Origin: Verrucomicrobiota bacterium
GTDB taxonomy: Bacteria; Verrucomicrobiota; Verrucomicrobiia; Limisphaerales; CAIQOK01
Reading direction: 5' to 3'
Assembly (NCBI GenBank): GCA_025363535.1
Contig: JANYDP010000542.1
Coordinates: 1 to 6,815 of the forward strand
Length of the DNA stretch: 6,815 nt
Part shown: positions 1 through 4,891 of the stretch, piece by piece
How the letters are laid out: each line of letters opens with the position of its first letter
Numbering within the stretch: position 1 is the stretch's first letter
The notes under the pieces: model-generated
Databases searched by the model: none
The model's input: the letters and a program-made list of their open reading frames with translations, nothing else
Told to the model about the DNA's origin: nothing
Made by a program: the position numbers and the translations under genes

Positions 1-1
1 G

Positions 2-1843
2 CTTCCATTTCGGCGCGGGTTTGAGCGCATCATGAAAGGCCTCGACGCACCGATCATCCCCCTCGCGCTCGACGGCGTCTGGGGCAGCGTTTTCAGTTTC
101 AATCAAGGCCGCTTTCTCTGGAAATTTCCGCGTCGCTGGCCGTATCCCATCACCGTGAGTTACGGCGCGCCGCTGCCGCCCACCGCCACGCCGTTTGAAG
201 TGCGGCAGGTTGTGTCCGAGCTGCTGGCGGAAACGTGGGTACATCGCAAAGGCGGAATGAAAACGTTGCACCGCGCCTTCATCAAAACGGCGCGGCGCCA
301 CCCGTTCCGGTTCGCGATGGGCGATGCGCAAAATAAAAAAGTGAGCTTCGGCGCGGCGTTGATGCGGACGATTTTTCTGGCGCGCCGCTTGAAAAAATTT
401 TGGGCCGGACAGGAAATGGTGGGGATACTTCTGCCGCCGAGCGTGCCGGGAGCCCTGGTGAATTTCGCGGCGTTGCTGCTTGGAAAAGTGCCGGTGAACT
501 TGAACTACACGATCTCGGAAGAAGCCCTGGCCTCGTGCATCCGTCAGTGCCAGATCAAAACCGTCATCTCATCGAGAGGCTTTCTGGACAAGGTGAAGAT
601 CAAGGTCTCGGGCGAAGTTGTGTTTCTCGAAGACGTGGCGGCAAACCCCGGCATCGGCGAAAAAATTCTGGCCACACTGGCGGCCACGCTGCTGCCTTCC
701 GCTTCGTTGGAGCGAATTTTCGGACAGGCGAACAAAGTCAAACTGGACGATTTGGCGACAGTCATTTTTTCGAGCGGCAGCACCGGCGAACCCAAGGGCG
801 TAATGCTGTCGCACTACAACATCGGTGCGAACATCGAGCAGCTTGAGCAGGTTTTTGGATTGGATCGCCGCGACGCTTTCCTGGGGATTCTGCCCTTCTT
901 CCATTCGTTTGGTTTCACCGGGACGCTGTGTTTGCCGGCGATGCTCGGCGTCGGCGTGGTCTATCATCCCAATCCGCTCGACGCGAAAACCATCGGCCCG
1001 CTGGTGCGCGAATACTCCGTAACCTTCCTGCTGGCGACGCCGACGTTCGCGCAATTTTACATGCGCGGCTGTGCGCCGGAAGATTTCGGCAGCCTGCGCG
1101 TGGTGATGACCGCCGCAGAAAAATTGCCCGACCGGCTCGCCGCCGCGTTTGAGGAACACTTCGGCATCCGGCCGCTCGAAGGTTACGGCTGCACGGAATG
1201 TTCGCCCTGCGTGGCGGTGAACAGCCACGATTTTCGCTCGGCGGGCTTCCGCCAAATCGGTGCCAAGCGCGGCAAGATCGGCCATCCACTGCCCGGTGTG
1301 AGTGTGAAAATTGTTGATCCCGAAACGCACGCGCCCCTTGCGCTTGGCCAAGCTGGCTTAATGCTTGTGCGCGGGCCGAATGTGATGCAGGGCTACCTCG
1401 GTCGCCCGGAAAAAACGGCGGAGGTTTTGCGCGACGGTTGGTACACGACCGGCGACATCGCGGCGATTGACGAGGACGGCTTTCTGCAAATCACCGACCG
1501 CCTCAGCCGCTTCAGCAAGATCGGCGGCGAAATGGTGCCGCACATCAAGGTCGAGGAAAAATTGCACGAGCTTGCGGGCGCGACCGAACAAACCTTCGTC
1601 GTCGCGGGCGTGCCGGATGAAAAGAAAGGCGAGCGCTTGGTGGTGTTGCACAAACTCGCAGACGAAAAACTTCAACCGTGCTTGGAAAAATTCGGACAAT
1701 GTGATCTGCCCAATTTGTGGAAGCCGCGTGCCGATCAATTTTTTCGCGTGGAAAGTTTTCCGCTGCTCGGTACGGGCAAGCTGGATTTGCGGAAGATCAA
1801 AGAGATGGCGGCGACATTTTCAGCTACGGATGGACAGCGATGA
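2..1843 (+). CDS. aas: Aas-like acyl-ACP synthetase / lysophospholipid acyltransferase (5' partial)
   Basis: The frame is open from base 2, and the residues before the first ATG (LPFRRGFERI, then MKG at 32) continue a PlsC-type acyltransferase fold, so the true start lies upstream. The visible part is 613 codons. The PlsC tail covers about the first 70 residues; the HxxxxD and FPEG motifs must lie off the window. An AMP-binding enzyme follows: phosphate loop SSGSTGEPKG (bases 770-799), GYGCTE (1181-1198), GWYTTGD (1436-1456), the DRLSRFSKIGGEMV hinge (from 1496) and a C-terminal GTGKLD with the likely catalytic lysine at 1778-1780. Segments such as NYTISEEAL and SRGFLDK closely resemble E. 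coli Aas as I remember it. Known role of the family: at the inner membrane it activates fatty acid with ATP, loads ACP and re-acylates lysophospholipid. Many relatives carry an N-terminal MFS flippase domain, which cannot be judged here. The last few residues may derive from repeat DNA (see 1825-1855). Confidence 0.93.
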   Translation, partial: LPFRRGFERIMKGLDAPIIPLALDGVWGSVFSFNQGRFLWKFPRRWPYPITVSYGAPLPPTATPFEVRQVVSELLAETWVHRKGGMKTLHRAFIKTARRHPFRFAMGDAQNKKVSFGAALMRTIFLARRLKKFWAGQEMVGILLPPSVPGALVNFAALLLGKVPVNLNYTISEEALASCIRQCQIKTVISSRGFLDKVKIKVSGEVVFLEDVAANPGIGEKILATLAATLLPSASLERIFGQANKVKLDDLATVIFSSGSTGEPKGVMLSHYNIGANIEQLEQVFGLDRRDAFLGILPFFHSFGFTGTLCLPAMLGVGVVYHPNPLDAKTIGPLVREYSVTFLLATPTFAQFYMRGCAPEDFGSLRVVMTAAEKLPDRLAAAFEEHFGIRPLEGYGCTECSPCVAVNSHDFRSAGFRQIGAKRGKIGHPLPGVSVKIVDPETHAPLALGQAGLMLVRGPNVMQGYLGRPEKTAEVLRDGWYTTGDIAAIDEDGFLQITDRLSRFSKIGGEMVPHIKVEEKLHELAGATEQTFVVAGVPDEKKGERLVVLHKLADEKLQPCLEKFGQCDLPNLWKPRADQFFRVESFPLLGTGKLDLRKIKEMAATFSATDGQR

Positions 1844-1855
1844 ACACGGATTTGA
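1825..1855. repeat. Short-period GATGAACACGGAT-type repeat remnant
   Basis: Degenerate units about 10-11 bases long follow each other: GGATGGACAGC, GATGAACACG, GATTTGAAAA. The stretch straddles the aas stop codon (1841-1843), so the final residues (roughly ATDGQR) may come from the repeat rather than from the enzyme. Similar GATGAACACGGAT strings are, from memory, common between genes in Verrucomicrobiota and relatives. An ATG at 1840 overlaps the stop as ATGA and opens a 44-codon frame, but nearly all of that frame is the following palindrome, so it is not called as a gene. Confidence 0.35.
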
Positions 1856-1867
1856 AAACCGACGCGG

Positions 1868-1892
1868 AAAAAAGCGGTGCTAAAGCCACCGC
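1868..1892 (-). terminator. Probable intrinsic terminator for the minus-strand XRE gene
   Basis: Read on the minus strand, the stem GCGGTG...CACCGC (1892-1887 with 1879-1874, 7-base loop) is followed by six T residues (1873-1868). Transcription leaving the XRE gene at 2041 would meet it after about 150 bases. With the right half it makes a two-way terminator between convergent genes. Confidence 0.4.
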
Positions 1893-1949
1893 AGTCCAAA
1901 CGCTGACGCGAGTGTCCGATGTTTCCGGATCGCGCGAAGCGTTTGGACT

Positions 1950-1972
1950 GCGGCGTGTTCACCGCCGCTTTT
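1950..1972 (+). terminator. Probable intrinsic terminator of aas
   Basis: A 6-bp all-GC stem (1950-1955 with 1963-1968, 7-base loop) is followed directly by TTTT at 1969-1972. It lies about 105 bases after the aas stop. It is the right half of the palindromic repeat, so the repeat probably supplies the terminator. Confidence 0.45.
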
Positions 1973-2001
1973 AGACAACTGAGCAACGAGGGAACAAAAT
2001 T

Positions 2002-2118
2002 ATGAGCAGAACGACCGAAGCCAAACCGAAAAAAGACTCTTCAACCAGGTCTTGGTTTTCGTTTCCTTGCCAAAGCCTTCTTAACTTTTTCCATTCGCTG
2101 CATATCCGGCTCAGGTAA
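2002..2118 (+). pseudogene. Orphan gene start (38 codons), possible truncated remnant
   Basis: An ATG at 2002 is preceded by a good Shine-Dalgarno sequence, GAGGGA (1988-1993), with an 8-base gap. The first codons read MSRTTEAKPKKDSS, a plausible hydrophilic N-terminus. From about 2041 the frame runs antisense through the 3' end of the XRE gene and stops with TAA at 2116-2118. The simplest reading is the first codons of an older gene downstream of aas that lost its body when the accessory stretch arrived. It could equally be a real 38-residue peptide or chance. No family is recognised. Confidence 0.25.
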
Positions 2119-2331
2119 TCCATCAAGTAACCGATTCGGGCTGATTTCAAGTGCTTGAGTAATTCGAGCAAATGCGATTACGGAGAAGGGATACTTGCCG
2201 TTTTCGAGGTAGCTGATCGTCTGCCAGTGAACTCCGACGAGTTCGGCCAAACATTCTTGTGTCATGTTGGCTTTCAGGCGGGCTGTTTTCACGTTCTCGC
2301 CGATCAGTCGCAAAATTTGACGATCCGTCAC
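2041..2331 (-). CDS. XRE/Cro-CI family transcriptional regulator, 96 aa
   Basis: A single helix-turn-helix domain of the XRE type covers about residues 12-70. The turn between helices 2 and 3 is seen in MTQECLAELVGVHWQTISYL, followed by the usual LENGKY segment; the putative recognition helix is about residues 35-43. The C-terminal tail is short and basic (KVKKALARKRKPRPG), with no sensor or peptidase domain. The start is GTG at 2331: an in-frame TGA lies two codons upstream, so no earlier start exists. The GAGGG just before it is too close for a normal ribosome site, so translation may be leaderless or weak. The gene is divergent from the zinc-ribbon gene and a 16-base palindrome lies between them, so it probably represses that gene and perhaps itself. 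This is inference from layout. The ligand or trigger is unknown. Confidence 0.88.
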   Translation of the reverse strand: MTDRQILRLIGENVKTARLKANMTQECLAELVGVHWQTISYLENGKYPFSVIAFARITQALEISPNRLLDGLPEPDMQRMEKVKKALARKRKPRPG

Positions 2332-2361
2332 CCCTCAGTTGAAACCACGTACGCAGGTTTG

Positions 2362-2390
2362 TTGACATCGAATGTATTCGATAGTAAAAA
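2362..2390 (+). promoter_or_regulatory. Likely sigma-70-type promoter of the zinc-ribbon gene
   Basis: A perfect TTGACA (2362-2367) is followed after 17 bases by TAAAAA (2385-2390), which matches TATAAT at 4 of 6 positions. Transcription would begin close to the ATG at 2397, and no Shine-Dalgarno sequence is visible there, so the transcript may be leaderless or nearly so. Confidence 0.5.
2367..2382. promoter_or_regulatory. Perfect palindromic operator, likely XRE binding site
   Basis: ATCGAAT-GT-ATTCGAT is a perfect 7-bp inverted repeat with a 2-base centre. It fills the spacer between the -35 and -10 of the likely zinc-ribbon promoter, and lies 36 bases upstream of the XRE GTG. Its size and symmetry suit a dimer of an XRE repressor. 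That the neighbouring regulator binds it is inferred from position. Confidence 0.6.
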
Positions 2391-2396
2391 GCGTCC

Positions 2397-2795
2397 ATGT
2401 CAAACGAACGAACAATCATCTGCTCGGAGTGCGGAACGGCGAATCGCGCTTCGCAAGTGTTTTGTAGCAAGTGCGGATTGAACATTCACATGTCGCACAA
2501 GCGACTTCCGCCAAGCGAAAATACAGAGACAAAACCCCCAATCAATCAAGAAGGCCGCATTCTGATAATCCTTGGAGCGGTGCCTGCGTTTTTTGGTATC
2601 GCGGCTTTGTTAAGCAGCGCGGCCGATAACGGACGAAATATAGATACTCCATTCAGCGCCTTTGCTCAAGATTCTGGGGGATGGAGCCATTCGAATGCGA
2701 TGTATGCGGGTTATGTCGTTGGAGGAATACTGTTGGGTTTGGGTTGTCTTTGCATTTTAATTGGTTCTTCGATGAGGGAGATAAAGAAACATTAG
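2397..2795 (+). CDS. Small zinc-ribbon membrane protein, 132 aa
   Basis: The N-terminus holds a zinc ribbon of the rubredoxin-knuckle kind: Cys9-x2-Cys12-x10-Cys23-x2-Cys26, within CSECGTANRAS and FCSKCGLN. A hydrophilic linker (about residues 30-53) follows, then two hydrophobic segments, about 55-74 and 103-125, the second rich in glycine. The end is short and basic (MREIKKH). The expected arrangement is a cytoplasmic metal-binding head on a two-helix membrane hairpin. Such zinc-ribbon/TM proteins are common and mostly uncharacterised, so no function is assigned. The start ATG fits the cysteine spacing and the promoter. The gene is divergent from the XRE regulator and convergent with the phosphodiesterase, and its base use is visibly more AT-rich than the flanking core genes. 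Confidence 0.8.
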   Translation: MSNERTIICSECGTANRASQVFCSKCGLNIHMSHKRLPPSENTETKPPINQEGRILIILGAVPAFFGIAALLSSAADNGRNIDTPFSAFAQDSGGWSHSNAMYAGYVVGGILLGLGCLCILIGSSMREIKKH

Positions 2796-2800
2796 CTTTG

Positions 2801-2817
2801 CGGCACCTTTGCCGTTT
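2801..2817 (+). terminator. Weak terminator-like hairpin after the zinc-ribbon gene
   Basis: CGGCA-CCTT-TGCCG (2801-2814) forms a 5-bp stem with a 4-base loop and is followed by TTT, six bases after the stop at 2793-2795. The stem is short and the U-tract poor. Confidence 0.3.
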
Positions 2818-2862
2818 GGCTTGTGATTACTGGCCAAAAGAAACAAGCGTTGCCGCCTCAAA

Positions 2863-3324
2863 TCACAACTCCACAAACTCCGCCCTGATTCCCTTCTTGT
2901 CGCAATGCAAAATCGCGAGGTTGCGTTGCGCGCCGAACTTCGGCCTGCCCGCATAACCCGGATTGAAGAACAACATCCCGCCCAGCGTTTCGTTGAACTG
3001 CTTGTGCGTGTGCCCGAACACGATCACCTCTGGTCGCTGGCGGACGATGCGGCTGGCGACGGACTGCGTCAACGCCTGTGGGTTGACGATGTGGTGGATG
3101 AGAAACTTGCGCCCGGCGAGTTCCACGATTTCAGTTTCCTTGAAATGCAATCCAGCATCGTTGTTGCCGAGCACGGCGGTGACGGGTGCGATTTGTTCGA
3201 GTTGAAAGGTGATCCACGCCGTGCCGATATCGCCAGCGTGCAGGATGTGGTCCACGCCCGCGAACAAGTCTGGGATTTTCGGATCGAAGAAGTCGTGCGT
3301 GTCGGAGATGACTCCGATCTTCAC
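2863..3324 (-). CDS. YfcE/MJ0936-family metallophosphoesterase, 153 aa
   Basis: All the metal-binding blocks of the small calcineurin-like phosphodiesterases appear in order: SDTH (Asp8, His10), HAGD (Asp32), GNND (Asn54-Asp56), His77 and GHTH (His105, His107), then FNPGYAGRP in place of the usual NPGS. Length fits the family, which hydrolyses phosphodiesters in vitro with Mn2+ or similar metals; the cellular substrate is usually unknown. One oddity is IHHI around residues 76-79, where many members have HG. The start is GTG at 3324, whose bases overlap the stop of the upstream membrane-protein gene as GTGA, so the two are probably translationally coupled. The gene ends convergently with the zinc-ribbon gene, 67 bases away. 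Confidence 0.9.
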   Translation of the reverse strand: MKIGVISDTHDFFDPKIPDLFAGVDHILHAGDIGTAWITFQLEQIAPVTAVLGNNDAGLHFKETEIVELAGRKFLIHHIVNPQALTQSVASRIVRQRPEVIVFGHTHKQFNETLGGMLFFNPGYAGRPKFGAQRNLAILHCDKKGIRAEFVEL

Positions 3325-3926
3325 GCTTTGGCTTCCTCCGGTTCAGTTGCGGTCTCCGGCTCTTCTTCCTTGGTGCCCGCGACTTTTTCCGCCGGCGATT
3401 CCGCCGTGAGTTTCATTGCGCCGACGAACAGGCCGGTGAACAGCCCACCACTCATCAGCGTGTTGCGGAAAAACTCCCAGGTAGGCGGGTAGCCCGGCAA
3501 TCCCGTGGTGAGCGCCTGAAACCAGCCGGCCAGCGTTTTGGCGTAGCCGGGGTTATGGAACCACGACGCCGTGTTGGTGATGAGATAAAACAAGATTGCG
3601 CCCAGCACTCCGCCGCCCAGCAGCTTGAGGAAATTCATCCCCGGTTTGAACCACCGGCCGAGCAGAACGATGGCTGCGAAGGCGAAGGTTTTCAAAAGCA
3701 TGTAGCCGCTGAAAACCGGCTCGTGGTAAAAAAACACGTTGAGACAAATATCAGTGATGAGCAGGGCACCCATCGGCAACCACCAGGCCATTGCGCCGCT
3801 GAAATACAGCCCGCCGCAAAACGCCAGCGCGTAGGCGGCGCTGAAATTCTGCGGCAACATGCCCGGAATCCGCGACAGCGCGAACACTAGCATCAAGGCC
3901 AGCGGAAAGATGTTTTTACTTTTCAC
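3321..3926 (-). CDS. DUF6580-like multi-pass membrane protein, 201 aa
   Basis: The protein is mostly hydrophobic, with about six likely membrane segments near residues 6-20, 30-50, 52-67, 74-90, 97-117 and 155-172. It ends in an acidic, Ala/Glu-rich tail of about 28 residues (SPAEKVAGTKEEE, then PETATEPEEAKA). The pattern SRIPGMLPQNFSAAYALAF, then GGLYFSGAMAWWLP and LLITDICLN, matches what I remember of DUF6580, a family resembling ECF-transporter substrate-binding subunits; substrate and role are unknown. The start is GTG at 3926. A TAG lies in frame four codons upstream, so this is the only start, and AGGA sits 7 bases before it as a ribosome site. It is the first gene of a two-gene operon with the phosphodiesterase, overlapping it by 4 bases. 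Confidence 0.78.
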   Translation of the reverse strand: MKSKNIFPLALMLVFALSRIPGMLPQNFSAAYALAFCGGLYFSGAMAWWLPMGALLITDICLNVFFYHEPVFSGYMLLKTFAFAAIVLLGRWFKPGMNFLKLLGGGVLGAILFYLITNTASWFHNPGYAKTLAGWFQALTTGLPGYPPTWEFFRNTLMSGGLFTGLFVGAMKLTAESPAEKVAGTKEEEPETATEPEEAKA

Positions 3927-4017
3927 AAGGTTATCCTAGCGCAAAGCTGAAATTGGTCACGCAAAACTGCGTCTTCATCTCAGGCTGATTTTTCTCCCGA
4001 CGGCGCGCTGATGAACC

Positions 4018-4023
4018 TATACT
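4018..4023 (+). promoter_or_regulatory. Possible -10 element for cvfB (leaderless transcript)
   Basis: TATACT matches TATAAT at 5 of 6 positions and lies 7 bases before the cvfB ATG at 4031, so transcription would begin at or very near the start codon. No Shine-Dalgarno sequence is visible, which agrees with leaderless translation. No convincing -35 is seen. The rest of the 3927-4030 gap holds no other clear signal except the ribosome site of the minus-strand operon. Confidence 0.35.
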
Positions 4024-4030
4024 GCCTCGC

Positions 4031-4891
4031 ATGGCAATCATCGGCAGACGCAACACACTTTCCATCGAACGCGCATCCGGCCCCGGCCTCTACCTCAATG
4101 GTGGCGCGCTGGGTGAAATTCTTTTGCCCGGTCGCTACATCACCAAAGCGACGGTGCCCGGCGCGAAGCTCGACGTGTTTGTCTATCTCGATTCCGAAGA
4201 CCGCCTCGTCGCCACCACCGAAACACCGCGCGCAATGGTTGGCGAGTTTGCCTGCCTGAAAGTTGTCAGCATCAACCTGCGCATCGGTGCGTTTCTCGAC
4301 TGGGGTTTGCCCAAGGATTTACTGCTGCCGTTTCGCGAGCAGGAAACGCCGGTCCGCGTCGGCGAGTCGGTGGTCGCCTTGGTTTATCTCGATCAAAAAA
4401 CTAACCGCATCGTGGCCAGCACCCGCTTGCGCCGTCAACTGGGCCGCCCGCAAAACACCTACCGCGACGGTCAATCCGTGAACCTGGTCATCACCGGCAA
4501 GACCCCGCTCGGCTACAATGCCATCGTGGAGAACGACTGCTTCGGCCTGCTCTATCACGACAAGCTCGCCGTGCCGTTGACCATCGGGCAAAAAGTGCGG
4601 GGCTTCGTTCGCACCGTTCGCCACGGCGGCAAATTGGATTTAAGTCTGGATGCCGCAGGTTACAAACGCGTCGCCCCGTTGAAGGAACAGATTGTAGATT
4701 TGCTGGAAGTCCAGGGTGGAAGTCTCGCGTTCGACGACAACAGTTCACCAGAAATTATCCGCGCCACGTTTGGTTGCAGCAAGAAGGCCTTCAAGCAAGC
4801 CCTCGGCGCACTCTACAAATCCCGGCGCATCGCGTTCAAAAATCCCGGTATCGAACTGCTCGACAACTCCACCTTCTCACCCGGTCGCTGA
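4031..4891 (+). CDS. cvfB: CvfB/YitL-like S1-domain RNA-binding protein, 286 aa
   Basis: The layout fits CvfB: three S1-like beta-barrel domains at about residues 1-62, 65-135 and 145-215, then a winged helix at about 220-280. The hallmark second-domain segment reads GAFLDWGLPKDLLLPFREQ, and DWG(L/F)PKDLL is typical of the family. The third domain has KVRGFVRTVRHGGKLDLSL, and the winged helix includes EIIRATFGCSKKAFKQALG. Length is close to the roughly 300 residues of characterised members. CvfB in Staphylococcus aureus binds RNA and influences virulence-gene expression; the role elsewhere is unclear. The chosen start leaves no room for a normal ribosome site, and an out-of-frame ATG at 4011 gives only a short shadow frame. 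The stop TGA shares its last base with the start of the SNF2 gene (TGATG), implying an operon and translational coupling. Confidence 0.9.
   Translation: MAIIGRRNTLSIERASGPGLYLNGGALGEILLPGRYITKATVPGAKLDVFVYLDSEDRLVATTETPRAMVGEFACLKVVSINLRIGAFLDWGLPKDLLLPFREQETPVRVGESVVALVYLDQKTNRIVASTRLRRQLGRPQNTYRDGQSVNLVITGKTPLGYNAIVENDCFGLLYHDKLAVPLTIGQKVRGFVRTVRHGGKLDLSLDAAGYKRVAPLKEQIVDLLEVQGGSLAFDDNSSPEIIRATFGCSKKAFKQALGALYKSRRIAFKNPGIELLDNSTFSPGR

Larger units (their letters stand above)
1868..1973. repeat. REP/BIME-like long imperfect palindrome with two hairpins
   Basis: The left arm 1870-1903 and the right arm 1939-1972 are reverse complements at 28 of 34 positions, including a perfect 13-base inner block (GCAGTCCAAACGC against GCGTTTGGACTGC). 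Each arm also folds on itself: GCGGTG/CACCGC (1874-1879 with 1887-1892) and GCGGCG/CGCCGC (1950-1955 with 1963-1968). Bases differ between the arms, mostly within or next to the hairpin loops, while each small stem stays paired. This suggests selection for structure or copying by a REP-type mechanism. No transposase is present, so it would be a non-autonomous element. Confidence 0.7.

Noticed and set aside
569..1351. Long open frame on the minus strand (260 codons) opposite aas
   Set aside because: It is a shadow of the GC-rich aas coding strand: low-complexity Arg/Ala-rich translation, no recognisable domain, and fully overlapped by a clear enzyme.
1840..1974. 44-codon frame starting as an ATGA overlap with the aas stop
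   Set aside because: Almost all of it is the palindromic repeat, so the open frame is a by-product of that element.
2155..2481. 108-codon plus-strand frame opposite the XRE gene and running into the zinc-ribbon gene
   Set aside because: It runs antisense to a clear helix-turn-helix gene, then out of frame over the zinc-ribbon start, and has no family features.
2041..2795. Toxin-antitoxin pair
   Set aside because: The genes are divergent rather than co-transcribed, and the zinc-ribbon/two-TM protein matches no toxin family I know; repressor plus target fits better.
1975..2862. Insertion sequence or integrative element
   Set aside because: No transposase, integrase, clear terminal repeats or target-site duplication can be seen, although the stretch is AT-richer than its flanks.
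2905..3492. 195-codon plus-strand frame opposite the phosphodiesterase and membrane protein
   Set aside because: It lies antisense to two well-supported genes joined by a GTGA overlap and has no recognisable motif.
3927..4030. GTGACC/TAGGAT as a promoter for the minus-strand operon
   Set aside because: The spacing is acceptable, but the -10 would overlap the AGGA ribosome site and both boxes are weak.
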